In this document: in pieces, positions 44,901 through 52,770 of the stretch
Layout: every line of letters starts with the position of its first letter
How positions within the stretch are numbered: position 1 is the stretch's first letter
Assembly: GCA_934630515.1 (NCBI GenBank)
Contig: CAKTVV010000003.1
Coordinates: forward strand, 124,001-188,000
Direction of reading: 5' to 3'
Length of the DNA stretch: 64,000 nt
DNA from: an uncultured Eubacteriales bacterium
Lineage (GTDB): Bacteria; Bacillota; Clostridia; Oscillospirales; Acutalibacteraceae
Made by a program: the position numbers and the translations under genes
Notes under the pieces: model-generated
Databases searched by the model: none
Seen by the model: the letters and a program-made list of their open reading frames with translations, nothing else
Told to the model about the DNA's origin: nothing

Positions 44901-46048
44901 TCCCGGAGCAGCCGTCCCCGGTCGGTCACCATCACGTTAACTGTTCCGGTGTACATTCTGCCGCCCACTTCAAACAGTACGGTTCCGTGCTTGAACCCTC
45001 CGGTAGCCTGCTTGTGCTCATGTCCGTGTCGTCCATCTTCGACATCGTGCCAGCCGGTCGCAGTATCCAACAGATTATCCAATTCAGTAGCTGCTCTCGC
45101 CTTTGCATCGATAAGCTGACTTTCACGCAAAAACTTTGCCGGATGAGCATACTCCTTGGCGCTGCTTTTCCCTATGAAAGCGGTTACTTCGTTTCCGAGT
45201 ATTTTCCCAACGAATCGTTCCCGAATAACCAGTTCTGCCATTTTGAGCTTTTCTACATCGGATAGCCCATCGAACAATTCCTGATCGACATCCACTGACA
45301 CATATGTCTGTCCGTTCGGCAATGTCAGGATGCTATACGACCCACCGTTTTCCCCCGTGGTCTGCAGCGTCTCCGGCGAGACGAACCGTGCCGCCCGATC
45401 TGCCCGCACCATCAGTGCGGCGACAGCTTGGGCGGTTTTGTCGTTCACCCCGTTTTCCCGGGCGCTGTCCAGTATGTCCGCTTCAATGACCCGGGCCCGC
45501 ATGGCTCGGGGCGTGCTGCTTTCCAGCAGCATTTTGCCGATCTGATAGGCGGTGGGCTGCTTCCCCTGCTGGAGCTGGTTCTGGATCCTCTGCGCTGTTT
45601 CCAGCGCCTCCGTCCCGGTGGCGTTGCTCAGCCCGATCTCCATGGCGTCCCCCAGCCGGGTCTTGCCGTCGCTGCCCTCGGTCAGATAGGCCTGCCCGAT
45701 CTGCTTGACCTCTTGGATATTCTGCATGGTGCCGACGCCGCCATAGGCGGCAGCGCTCAGTCCGCCGGAGACGGCGCCGCCATAGCCCGCCCACAGCACG
45801 TCGAGCACGTCGTCCCGCCATGCCAGACGTCTGGCATTCTCCGGCGTTTCGCCCGCCTCGATATAGGCCTGCGCCGCCCGGCTGTGGTCGCTCCGGCTCC
45901 CCCGGATGAGGGCGGCTTGGCCCCTGCCGAACGGCGGCACAGCGCTGCGGTATAGTCCGTCATGAAATAAAAATATTCCCACCCACACAGGGTGGTATCC
46001 GGGCGACCCGAAGCCGTAACTGCATACATAACTGCCCCAATATAGCAT
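41957..46048 (-). CDS. truncated phage-type polyvalent protein (metallopeptidase and nuclease-toxin-like domains)
   Basis: The frame codes for 1363 residues. It contains a zincin motif (KHELTHAIEG, about residue 465). Two regions resemble BECR/LPD3-type nuclease-like domains of polyvalent proteins: about 325-400, with DAKARAATELDNLL and HEHKQATGGFKHGT; and about 690-800, with GRTDFYQYVQREM. A long coiled coil (about 830-900 and 1090-1180) follows. The first 50 or so residues look unrelated and no ribosome site precedes the ATG, so I read it as the C-terminal part of a much larger protein. The linker TTIPQNGSGVNTQ occurs twice. No other phage gene is nearby. Natural function would be entry or anti-defence cargo of a mobile element; here it is likely a relic. 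Confidence 0.65.
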   Translation of the reverse strand: MLYWGSYVCSYGFGSPGYHPVWVGIFLFHDGLYRSAVPPFGRGQAALIRGSRSDHSRAAQAYIEAGETPENARRLAWRDDVLDVLWAGYGGAVSGGLSAAAYGGVGTMQNIQEVKQIGQAYLTEGSDGKTRLGDAMEIGLSNATGTEALETAQRIQNQLQQGKQPTAYQIGKMLLESSTPRAMRARVIEADILDSARENGVNDKTAQAVAALMVRADRAARFVSPETLQTTGENGGSYSILTLPNGQTYVSVDVDQELFDGLSDVEKLKMAELVIRERFVGKILGNEVTAFIGKSSAKEYAHPAKFLRESQLIDAKARAATELDNLLDTATGWHDVEDGRHGHEHKQATGGFKHGTVLFEVGGRMYTGTVNVMVTDRGRLLRDITQIKEIAKGDYPSSEISEQVSQGDLSDTTIPQNGSGVNTQYMQNSGENAPVYQAAGRYTADGVVELASNITTDEAMDFVIKHELTHAIEGSEAYGKLKRLVQQSLGEAEYAAAVERERQSRSAKGDAQGAAGAEAEVIADWVGENLYNGDIGTGFARMIRNMDRGAAVQFQAILDGFRQTLGLTKSYRQAAALRSAERAFAEVLDSDYSSANENTAAETGDGGKYALRTGAREEVERVLDGEQVRGDVQLTDTSPAIIVEQKGARNLPLMMKASHIRENVFTEAEAAAKGLRIDKGINYHGLGKDLFLQVIDGLNDVTVAYRGTQNADNPARRENYFLLVSQYKDGDGNIINVPVLINETGQYNEVFIDTNKIATVFGRTDFYQYVQREMQKGNLVRIKRKNIQASERKAPIANGYSEDVSSNTTIPQNGSGVNTQSMQNPENNSSDGQKSYLPAELQERENAAAAEKAENARRMAEEQSEKQRQQEETAGEREETAGELRRQNAELRKRLERAQRENRVTTEKTVREEDVAKLTRRILREYSSTLKSDSILDAMQTLGDTIVQGEQLNYDTLHGQALDIARQIVDHSEALIDDGEGATYDGIRQYLRENKIAVSEEEKADIPDYEAWRRRNQRRLNLSKEGTPVDVIYGEMQELFGKGLLPDILNPSEQLQYLAELRDNMEPEYGNPYDSNLEQAAEACAGDILDGMLSAQVRQTSPTYADKAQAQLERQKNLAHAALEREVQRRHRALETQRSRYRDLLTRERVRTAEARVQGENAVRETKAENRQRNREAAERRKRTAEKQRVGRMLDSLEAMLAHPDKNHHIPVAATEAVRDLLAAVREDPGDIQAQINELQLRLQDTSDGRQIARIRRRIAERQARLDKTTSLYEAVSKVQDRYGDIAGKTLDDKPGNPGFQHYLQEVKEMVNGRTVSDLSAAEMHELVEVMKAVHGQLKQMNTLHGKGFREGAQETGLHMAEV
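43577..44819. repeat. 54-bp direct repeat inside the polyvalent gene
   Basis: 43577-43630 and 44765-44819 are nearly identical and encode the linker TTIPQNGSGVNTQ(S/Y)MQN in both places. Recombination between them would delete about 1.19 kb in frame (1188-1189 bp), including the zincin and one nuclease-like domain. Confidence 0.75.
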
Positions 46049-46115
46049 TTACTTAAAATATGCCCCGGCCTTCAAGGGCTCTTTGCAGCAAAATGGAAAA
46101 AAACGGGATTTCCAC

Positions 46116-46144
46116 TTGCATTTTCCGCCGGATAATGTTACAAT
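46116..46144 (+). promoter_or_regulatory. promoter of the TetR / SipW-TasA cluster
   Basis: TTGCAT, a 17-base spacer and TACAAT, about 112 bases before the TetR start. It is the only good promoter I see before the small surface genes and sipW. Confidence 0.6.
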
Positions 46145-46256
46145 ATGGACGCTAAAAAAGGTGGTGTATTCTCGCAAAGCGGTAAACCCCACAAAAAAAC
46201 GCCGCCGATTTTCCAAAAAGCAAATAAGCGATTGCTATACAAAGGAGACGCAGAGA

Positions 46257-46871
46257 ATGCTTCCGCAAGAGGATAAAAACCAAATATTGCAGCGGGAGTT
46301 GATACAGGGAACGATCGAAACCGTAGCGGCTCTGGGGCTGGAGAACACCACCACCAACGCCATTTGCCAGACCTGCGGCATCAATGTGGCGTATATCTAT
46401 CGTTTCTTCAAGGACAAGGAAGATCTGATCGCCAGAGCCTTCGTCTATGTGGACGAACGGTTTCTGGAGCAGATCCTCAATAACTGTACCGTACTGAACT
46501 ACGAAAGCATCGACTATGAGGCTCGCTGCCATGTATTGTTTATGCAGTGTTGGGACTACCTGATGGCTCATCCCAAGGACATCACCTTTTATGTGCGCTA
46601 CTATTACTCCTCCTCCTTTCAGAAGTATGCGTACCGGGAGCACATGGAGCGGTATGTCGGATTGTTTGACAAGCTCAAGACCGCCTTTCCTGATACGGTG
46701 GATGTGAAGACCGTGCTGCACCACATTCTGGATACGCTGCTCGTCGAAGCGATGAAGCATATCGACACACCGAAGGAAGACAACGCCATCGCCGCAACCA
46801 AGACCTTCTTTTTGATCTTCAGCGTCATTAAGAATTACGTCCGGACGGACAGGCTGAACAACCATTCGTAA
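46257..46871 (+). CDS. TetR-family regulator of the SipW/TasA-like cluster
   Basis: This 204-residue protein has a TetR helix-turn-helix (LENTTTNAICQTCGINVAYIYRFFKDKEDL). The C-terminal domain has aromatic-rich helices (DITFYVRYYYSSSFQKYAYREHMERYVG). ATG 46257 follows AAAGGAGACG. It is first in line ahead of the anchored TasA-like protein, a CalY-like protein and sipW, all on the same strand with gaps under 50 bases. It is therefore the best candidate regulator of the array. It is not closely similar to the other TetR protein at 41189. Confidence 0.86.
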   Translation: MLPQEDKNQILQRELIQGTIETVAALGLENTTTNAICQTCGINVAYIYRFFKDKEDLIARAFVYVDERFLEQILNNCTVLNYESIDYEARCHVLFMQCWDYLMAHPKDITFYVRYYYSSSFQKYAYREHMERYVGLFDKLKTAFPDTVDVKTVLHHILDTLLVEAMKHIDTPKEDNAIAATKTFFLIFSVIKNYVRTDRLNNHS

Positions 46872-46915
46872 ATCGATCGGAATTTTGACTTTTTTGACTA
46901 AGGGAGCGAGCTTGA

Positions 46916-47692
46916 ATGGAGCAAAAACCAAAGACAAAAATCATTATCGTCGTGCTGGCGATCCTACTCGGGCTGAGCCTGCTGGCGCTGGGCGGCACAC
47001 TCCTGTATAACAAGCTGGCGAACAGAACCCCCGCCACCGTCACCGTGCCGGATAACCTGATCACACCGGACGAGGCTTCCGGCACCGACAGCAATACGCC
47101 CCAAGCGCCGGACAGCTCCGCCGACGGCGCCCAGAGCACACCCGCCGCAGCGAAAAAGGCGGCGACCATCGCCCTGTACAACAAGCAGCCGGAGGAAAAC
47201 ACACCGTTTCAGGTGGGCAATATGTTCCCCGGCGACAGCGAAACGAAATATTTCCGTGTGCAGGTCTCCTACCACGACACGGTCACGGTACATTACAAAG
47301 CCACGGTCCGCCCCGGCTATGAAAAGCTGGCGGAGGTGCTGCAGGTGCGGGTGAAGCTGCTCACCACCGGCGAGACGCTGTACGACGGTCTCATGCGGGA
47401 TATGCCCGAAAGCCTGACACATAAGCTGGCGTCTGCCCGATCCACCACCGATGAGCTGTATTATGAGATCACGGCGTACTTGGATACAAGCGTAGGCAAC
47501 GACTATCAGAATAAGGACTTGATCGCCGACTTCCGGTGGTGGGTCGAGGAGACGGGGCGTCTCGACGACTCGCCGCAGACCGGCGACACCTCCGCTCTGC
47601 TGCTGTGGGCGGTGATCGCCGTCTGCTCCGGCAGTCTGCTGATCCTCCTGCTTGCAGCCCGTAAACGCAAGGAGGAAAAAAACCATGACTGA
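46916..47692 (+). CDS. SPQTGD-tailed membrane protein with a CalY/TasA-like domain
   Basis: This 258-residue protein has an N-terminal hydrophobic helix (KIIIVVLAILLGLSLLALGG), a Pro/Ser/Asp/Ala-rich spacer, then a beta domain (about 95-225) with FPGDSETKYFRVQVSYHDTVTVHY. The last is the GD...YxRV.V pattern of camelysin/TasA folds. The C-terminus has SPQTGDTS, a hydrophobic stretch and ARKRKEEKNHD, a sortase-like anchor. It could be the wall-attached base of the fibre system. It overlaps the next gene by eight bases. Confidence 0.72.
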   Translation: MEQKPKTKIIIVVLAILLGLSLLALGGTLLYNKLANRTPATVTVPDNLITPDEASGTDSNTPQAPDSSADGAQSTPAAAKKAATIALYNKQPEENTPFQVGNMFPGDSETKYFRVQVSYHDTVTVHYKATVRPGYEKLAEVLQVRVKLLTTGETLYDGLMRDMPESLTHKLASARSTTDELYYEITAYLDTSVGNDYQNKDLIADFRWWVEETGRLDDSPQTGDTSALLLWAVIAVCSGSLLILLLAARKRKEEKNHD

Positions 47693-48242
47693 GACCAAGA
47701 CTGAAACCAAAACCGCTAAACGCCTGACCGGCGGCATTGTCGCCATCGTTATCCTCGCCCTTTGCCTGTGTGTAACCACCTTTGCGCTGGTATACGCCTC
47801 CGTGTCGGTAGAGAACAACCTGTTCCGCACCGGCGAGGTCCGGATCAACCTTAACGACGGCAAGCCGGTCATTCAGGAGCATGAATTTCTGTTTGAGCCG
47901 GGCATGACCGTGAAAAAGGACTTCTTCATTGAGAACGACAGCACCTGGGACGTGTATTACCGGCTGTATCTGGACAATGTGACCGGCGGCCTTGCCGATG
48001 TGCTGGAGGTCTCCGTCACGGACGGCAGCAAAACCCTTTACTCCGGCACGGCGAACGAGCTGACCAAGCAGAATGTCCTCGCCGCCGACGATACCTTGAA
48101 GATCGGGCAGCGCCGGGAGCTGACGGTGGTCTTCCACTATCCCGAGACCATGGGCAACGATACGCAAGACCTGGATCTCACCTTTACCCTGTGCGCCGAG
48201 GCGACCCAGACCAAGAATAATCCCAATAAGCTGTTCAAGTAA
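47685..48242 (+). CDS. CalY/TasA-like small surface protein
   Basis: This 185-residue protein has an N-terminal helix (GGIVAIVILALCLCVTTFALVYA) followed by SVSVENNLFRTGEVRINLNDG, the NxFxTGxVxI pattern of TasA/camelysin. The rest is a single beta-sandwich with EFLFEPGMTVKKDFFIEND and YYRLYLDNVTG. The start at 47685 has AAGGAGG upstream. It lacks the AWFTD signal of the array members. As a short single-domain member ahead of sipW it may be the main or minor fibre subunit. Confidence 0.77.
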   Translation: MTETKTETKTAKRLTGGIVAIVILALCLCVTTFALVYASVSVENNLFRTGEVRINLNDGKPVIQEHEFLFEPGMTVKKDFFIENDSTWDVYYRLYLDNVTGGLADVLEVSVTDGSKTLYSGTANELTKQNVLAADDTLKIGQRRELTVVFHYPETMGNDTQDLDLTFTLCAEATQTKNNPNKLFK

Positions 48243-48269
48243 AAATGAAAGCTGTAAGGAGTCCTGCAA

Positions 48270-48983
48270 ATGAAAGCTCTGAAAATTCTCCGTAGTGTGA
48301 TCGTCTGGCTGATCGTAGCCCTCGCCGCTGCAATGATGGTATTTACCATTGTGTCGGTCTCGACCTTTGACCGTGCCGACCGGAATCTGTTCGGCTATAA
48401 AGCCTTCATCGTCCTGTCCGACTCCATGAGCAAGACCGATTTTAATGCGGGCGATCTGGTGCTGGTGAAAGACGTGGACTGCGCCACGCTGCAGGAGGGC
48501 GACATCATCGCCTATACCTCGCAGAATTCGGCGAATTACGGCGAGACCGTGACCCACAAGATCCGCAAGCTCACCACCGACGCCAAGGGCGAGCCGGGCT
48601 TCATCACCTACGGTACCACCACCGACACGGACGACGAAACCATCGTCACCTACCCCTATGTGCTGGGCAAATATCAGTCCCACATTCCGAAGGTCGGTAC
48701 ATTCTTTCAGTTTTTGAAATCCACTCCCGGCTATATTGTCTGCATTCTCGTGCCGTTTCTGGCGCTGATCTTGATCGAGGGGATCCGCTGCATTCGTCTG
48801 TTCCGTCAGTATAAGGCCGAGCAGCAGGCGGAGCTGCAGGCCGAGCGGGATAAGATCGAAGCCGAGCGTGCCGAGACCCAGCGCATGATGCAGGAGCTGC
48901 TGCAGATGAAAGCCCAGATGGCGGCGCAAGGCGATGCGCCAAAACCGCAGGATGAACCGGCGGCGGATACAGCGACGGTGTAA
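48270..48983 (+). CDS. sipW: SipW-type signal peptidase I
   Basis: This 237-residue membrane protein is an archaeal/ER-type signal peptidase. It has an N-terminal helix, the catalytic Ser in VLSDSMS (about S52), and the VTHKIRK block with a conserved His (about H96). SipW-type enzymes use Ser-His chemistry, unlike the Ser-Lys of ordinary SPase I. A second membrane helix (TPGYIVCILVPFLALILIEG) follows, then an unusual cytosolic coiled-coil tail rich in Glu, Gln and Met (AEQQAELQAERDKIEAERAE). GGAG precedes the ATG. Its place directly before seven proteins with SipW-cognate signals makes it their processing enzyme. Confidence 0.92.
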   Translation: MKALKILRSVIVWLIVALAAAMMVFTIVSVSTFDRADRNLFGYKAFIVLSDSMSKTDFNAGDLVLVKDVDCATLQEGDIIAYTSQNSANYGETVTHKIRKLTTDAKGEPGFITYGTTTDTDDETIVTYPYVLGKYQSHIPKVGTFFQFLKSTPGYIVCILVPFLALILIEGIRCIRLFRQYKAEQQAELQAERDKIEAERAETQRMMQELLQMKAQMAAQGDAPKPQDEPAADTATV

Positions 48984-49007
48984 TGTACAGTTGCCTGTCT
49001 GCTATTT

Positions 49008-49079
49008 CCTCTCCGCCCCACCCGGGGTGGAGGGGCGATCCAAGGGCACAAGCGAACGTGTTTGTGTCTTTGGATCGCC
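49008..49079 (+). repeat. two-hairpin intergenic module, copy 1
   Basis: The module has a GC hairpin (CCTCTCCGCCCC / GGGGTGGAGGGG) followed by a long stem (GGCGATCCAAGGGCACAAGC / GTGTTTGTGTCTTTGGATCGCC, 49034-49079). It recurs at six other junctions of this cluster, with base changes that usually keep pairing. No T run follows, so it is not a plain terminator; mRNA stabilisation, processing or transcript attenuation are options. Confidence 0.85.
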
Positions 49080-49311
49080 CGAATACATACTACAAATTCG
49101 GGCAAGCCGAATGCAAGGAGGAATTTCCTGTGAAAACTGCACAATCGGCAATTTGCACCACGGGGGGGGGGTACTGTTCGCCCTTGTTTAGTTATTTTGA
49201 CTAACCCGTCGGGCGAAGAAATTCTTAGCTTGTGATACCTCCGTTTTGTCGGCAGAGCGGAGCGTATCCCGCAGCACCTCTGTCGGCAAAAAATGAAGGA
49301 GGAACTCAACA
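49080..49311 (+). ncRNA. conserved leader RNA with pseudoknot-compatible arms, copy 1
   Basis: About 230 nt match the leader at 57283-57510 at roughly nine positions in ten. Features in order are a TTCGGGCAAGCCGAA hairpin, a strong ribosome site with a short ORF, a TTAGT/ACTAA hairpin nested in TTCGCCC/GGGCGAA, then four arms A-B-A'-B'. These lie at 49234-49243, 49247-49257, 49258-49268 and 49278-49288. A pairs with A' and B pairs with B', a pseudoknot or mutually exclusive topology. The last arm ends eight bases before the ribosome site of the next gene. I do not recognise a known riboswitch class. Confidence 0.6.
49130..49204 (+). CDS. short leader ORF, 24 residues
   Basis: The start is GTG with AAGGAGGAATTTCCT upstream. 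The peptide is MKTAQSAICTTGGGYCSPLF plus four residues (SYFD). Its first eleven residues are identical to the ORF at 57331. A run of ten G bases codes for Gly-Gly-Gly. It could be a leader peptide that couples ribosome movement to folding of the downstream RNA, or a small secreted or modified peptide. No modification enzyme is nearby. Confidence 0.5.
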   Translation: MKTAQSAICTTGGGYCSPLFSYFD

Positions 49312-50499
49312 ATGGTAAACAGCAAATCCACCAAGCGGGCATTGCTCACCAGTGCGCTGGCGATCCTGGCGTGCGTAGCGATGCTCATCGGCACCACCTT
49401 TGCGTGGTTCACCGACACCGCCAGCACGGCGGTAAACAAGATCCAATCGGGTAATCTGGATGTAGAGCTGGAGTACAGCAAGGATTTTTCCGAGTGGAAA
49501 AAGGTGAACGACACCACCAAGGTATTTGAGGACAGCACCCTGTGGGAACCCGGTCATACGGATATCGTATATCTCCGTGTGAAGAACGCAGGCACTCTTG
49601 CACTGAAGTATACTCTCGGTCTGTATAACCTCTACGAAAGCAAAGGAAAAAATGTGGCAGGAGATTATTATTACCTCAGCAACTTTGTGAAGCTGGGTGC
49701 GGTGGAAGCCACTGCTGCGTATGCGGATCGTGATGCAGCGATCGATGCTGTCAATGCAGAAGCCAAGACCATCAGAGATATCGGGAGCACGGGTGTCGTC
49801 GGTGCAAGCCTTGAAACTAAGGATGTCAAGACATATGCAATGGTAGTCTATATGCCTACGGAAGTCGGCAATGAAGCGAACCCGAAGAATGCAGATCCGT
49901 ATTGGGCGGCAAAGCTTTCTTTCGGTATCAGCGTAAGTGCTACGCAGGCAATGTCCGAATCGGATTCGTATGGCAAAACCTACGACGAAGCGGCTCCTGA
50001 GGTGTTGTCTGCAATCAGCTTTTCTTCCGGAACTCATGAAATTACCGAGAACATGCAGGCGAACGGACGCTGGGGTGCAGTGCAGGCTGAAAAAAATGCT
50101 CAGTTTACAATCAATGCTGATGTGTACGCCGTATACGGCGAAGATGCAAGCGGTAAAACTGGCGGAGCTATGGCTGTTCAGGCTGACGGCAACAGCAAGG
50201 TTGTCATCAACGGCGGTGATTTCCGTCAGGTCAGTGTACCCGATAGCGATCCGGTCTGTGATTTGATCTATGCGCTCGGCAATGCGCAGATCGAGATCAA
50301 CGGCGGTACTTTCAAGGCTGTGACGCCTGCGAACACGCTGAACTGCAAGGACGGCTCCAATGCGAAGATCACCGTCAAGGGCGGCAGCTTCTACCAGTAT
50401 AATCCGTCCAACCCGACTCTCGGCGACAACGAGGTTGTCGTTGCGGCGGGCTACCATGTAGAGCAAAACGGCGACTGGTTCAATGTTGTTGCGGATTAA
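49312..50499 (+). CDS. SipW-dependent TasA-like array protein 1
   Basis: This 395-residue protein begins with the array's shared SipW-cognate signal (RALLTSALAILACVAMLIGT, then FAWFTDTASTAVNKI). A camelysin/TasA-like domain follows (NLDVELEYSKDF, LWEPGHTDIVYLRVKNAG) to about residue 225. The C-terminal part has short beta-helix turns with GG-x-F ends (VVINGGDFRQ, EINGGTFKAV, ITVKGGSFYQ). AAGGAGG precedes the ATG. Its signal core is followed by IQSG instead of the IVSG of most members. It is exported and cut by SipW at or before AWFTD. Likely a fibre or matrix component. Confidence 0.85.
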   Translation: MVNSKSTKRALLTSALAILACVAMLIGTTFAWFTDTASTAVNKIQSGNLDVELEYSKDFSEWKKVNDTTKVFEDSTLWEPGHTDIVYLRVKNAGTLALKYTLGLYNLYESKGKNVAGDYYYLSNFVKLGAVEATAAYADRDAAIDAVNAEAKTIRDIGSTGVVGASLETKDVKTYAMVVYMPTEVGNEANPKNADPYWAAKLSFGISVSATQAMSESDSYGKTYDEAAPEVLSAISFSSGTHEITENMQANGRWGAVQAEKNAQFTINADVYAVYGEDASGKTGGAMAVQADGNSKVVINGGDFRQVSVPDSDPVCDLIYALGNAQIEINGGTFKAVTPANTLNCKDGSNAKITVKGGSFYQYNPSNPTLGDNEVVVAAGYHVEQNGDWFNVVAD

Positions 50500-50524
50500 C
50501 TGACGATCACAAATGATTCCCAGA

Positions 50525-50597
50525 CCTCTCCACCCCCACCGGGGGCGGAGGGGCGATCCAAGGGCACAAGCGAACGTGTTTGTGTCTTTGGATCGCC
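50525..50597 (+). repeat. two-hairpin intergenic module, copy 2
   Basis: CCTCTCCACCCCC / GGGGGCGGAGG then the long stem 50552-50597. It continues into TTGGTGTAACCACGGAGCGGCCGTGTTTAC, with a third small hairpin CACGG/CCGTG. The same downstream block follows copies 3 and 6. Confidence 0.85.
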
Positions 50598-50668
50598 TTG
50601 GTGTAACCACGGAGCGGCCGTGTTTACATATTGCCATTGAATATTTAGAGTAAGGAGGAAAACAAACA

Positions 50669-52618
50669 ATGACAAGCAACAAAACCACCAAACGGGCGTT
50701 GCTCACCAGTGCGCTGGCAATTCTGGCGTGCATGGCGATGCTCATCGGCACCACCTTTGCGTGGTTCACCGACACCGCATCCACTGCGGTGAACAAGATC
50801 GTCTCCGGTAAGCTGGATGTAGCGCTGGAGATGTGGAACGGCGAAAAGTGGGAAAACGCCGAGGGCAAGACCCTGAACTTCCTGCAGATGCAGGACGGTA
50901 AGCTGGTGCAGAATGCCGACATCCTGTGGGAGCCGGGTGCAACCTATCAGCTGCCCCAGCTGCGTGTGGTGAACGACGGCAATCTGGCGCTGAAATACAT
51001 GGTGAAGGTCACCGGTGTCAAGGGCAGCGCCAAGCTGCTGGAGGCTATCGACTTCACCGTAGCCACGAAGACCGAGACCGACAACGCCGAGGTAGCTCCT
51101 TTGAGCGACTGGGAGGGCGTGCTGCTCCCCAAGGGTGCGGAGAAGCGGCTGGACAATGAGGCTGTGTATGAGTCCGAGCCCTTCACCATCGCCGGCACCA
51201 TGAAGACCACCGCCGGCAATGACTATCAGGAGCAGACGATCGACGGCATCGCCATCACCGTGTATGCGACCCAGTACACCTATGAGAGCGACAGCAAGGA
51301 TAACACCTACGACGAGAATGCTGCTTACAAGGGCTCGCAGGATTTCACCAGCGGCACGCACATTCTGGATAAGGGCGGCGTGGCTCTGAATCCCAATGAT
51401 GTGGCTGTGCTTGTCAGTGGCGAAGGCACTGCGGTTACCATCACCGGCGGTTTCTATAACGGCGGCGAAAAGGGCGACAACCGGTGCATCCAGGTGGATG
51501 AAGGCGCCACTGTTATTATCAAGGACGGTACCTTTACCGTTGGCGGCGATGCCACCGGTTTAGGTAATTCGGTGGTACTGTGCAACGGCGGTACCGTGAT
51601 CGTCGAAGGCGGTTTCTTCTACACGAATTATGCGTATAGAAATTTCTACTATGTGCTGAACCAGCAGAACAACAAGCCCGGTACGATCACCGTCAAGGGT
51701 GGCACGTTTGTGAACTACGATCCGTCTAAGGGCGATGACAATCTCGGCGGCAACTTCGTGGCGGAGGGCTATTCCGTGATCGCCGAGACCAAGGCAAACG
51801 GCGATGTGTGGTACACCGTGGTCAAGGGCACCGGTGTGGTTGCCGGCACTCAGGAGGATCTGAATAAGGGTATCACGGAGTCCACCACCAAGGACGTCAC
51901 CGTAGTACTGCCCAAGGACAACACTCTTTCGCTGGATAACGGCATCGCCAATGAAAGCACCAAGAGCCGTGACATCACCTTTAAGGGTGACGGCAGCCAG
52001 ACGATGAACATCACAACGACAGATGTTGGCGAAAACGGCCATAACTTGAATTACCAAAGAGGTTCTTCTTTCGTTTTTGAAAACATGACAATTATCGCCG
52101 GTTCGGATTCGTATCAGGGAATCGTTTGCAACGAGGTGGTTTTCAAAAACTGCACGATCAAAGGCTTCATGACCACTTACAGCAATCTGACTTGCGAAAA
52201 CTGTGTGTTTGAAAGCGACACCAAGGGTCAATATCTGATTGATTTCTATGGCGGCGAAAACTTCAAGCTGAACAACTGCCAGTTTAAGGGCGTTGACAGA
52301 AACGTTTACGTTTATACCGAATCGTTGAAGAACGACATTAATGTTGAATTTAACGATTGCACATTCAGCATCAGCGCCACAGGCGATGTCAAGAGCGCAG
52401 TGATGCTGAACGCTCCGCAGACCTATAATGGCTATAGCTACAAGGTCTCCTTCAACAGATGCAGCCAGGCGGGCGGAAACACCACGTCTGCTGAGAATGT
52501 TGCCGGCAAGACAAACTATCAGGGCATTTACGGTCTGAAGCACAAGGATCCGTATGGTAATGGACTTCTCGTCAATGGTACCGTAACCGTAGACGGAACC
52601 GTCGTGTATCAGAACTAA
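50669..52618 (+). CDS. SipW-dependent TasA-like array protein 2
   Basis: This 649-residue protein has the shared signal (variant MTSNKTTKRALL), then a TasA-like domain to about residue 215 (ADILWEPGATYQLPQLRVVN, IDGIAITVYATQYTYESD). A beta-helix part with GGFYNGGEKGDN, KDGTFTVGG, EGGFFYTN and KGGTFVNYDP follows. A second helix-like region rich in short N/C-containing turns (VVFKNCTIKGF, LTCENCVFES, FKLNNCQFKGV) completes it. GGAGG precedes the ATG. The ladder of Asn-Cys positions is unusual and absent from its neighbours except protein 7. Confidence 0.85.
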   Translation: MTSNKTTKRALLTSALAILACMAMLIGTTFAWFTDTASTAVNKIVSGKLDVALEMWNGEKWENAEGKTLNFLQMQDGKLVQNADILWEPGATYQLPQLRVVNDGNLALKYMVKVTGVKGSAKLLEAIDFTVATKTETDNAEVAPLSDWEGVLLPKGAEKRLDNEAVYESEPFTIAGTMKTTAGNDYQEQTIDGIAITVYATQYTYESDSKDNTYDENAAYKGSQDFTSGTHILDKGGVALNPNDVAVLVSGEGTAVTITGGFYNGGEKGDNRCIQVDEGATVIIKDGTFTVGGDATGLGNSVVLCNGGTVIVEGGFFYTNYAYRNFYYVLNQQNNKPGTITVKGGTFVNYDPSKGDDNLGGNFVAEGYSVIAETKANGDVWYTVVKGTGVVAGTQEDLNKGITESTTKDVTVVLPKDNTLSLDNGIANESTKSRDITFKGDGSQTMNITTTDVGENGHNLNYQRGSSFVFENMTIIAGSDSYQGIVCNEVVFKNCTIKGFMTTYSNLTCENCVFESDTKGQYLIDFYGGENFKLNNCQFKGVDRNVYVYTESLKNDINVEFNDCTFSISATGDVKSAVMLNAPQTYNGYSYKVSFNRCSQAGGNTTSAENVAGKTNYQGIYGLKHKDPYGNGLLVNGTVTVDGTVVYQN

Positions 52619-52633
52619 TATCTTTTCCCCTGT

Positions 52634-52701
52634 CCCTCCGCCTTTCGGGGCGGAGGGGCGATCCAAGGACACAAGCAATCGGTTTGTGTCTTTGGATCGC
52701 C
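52634..52701 (+). repeat. two-hairpin intergenic module, copy 3
   Basis: CCCTCCGCC / GGGGCGGAGGG then the long stem 52657-52701. The second stem has the changed loop AGCAATCGGT and lacks one base pair compared with copy 2. The CACGG/CCGTG block follows. Confidence 0.85.
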
Positions 52702-52770
52702 TTGGTGTAACCACGGAGCGGCCGTGTTTACATATTTCTATTGAATCTTATATGAGGAGGACAACAAACA

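Noticed and set aside
49130..49204. Leader ORF as a modified-peptide (RiPP) precursor
   Set aside because: No modification enzyme, protease or exporter is close, and the position fits a regulatory leader better; kept only as a minor option.
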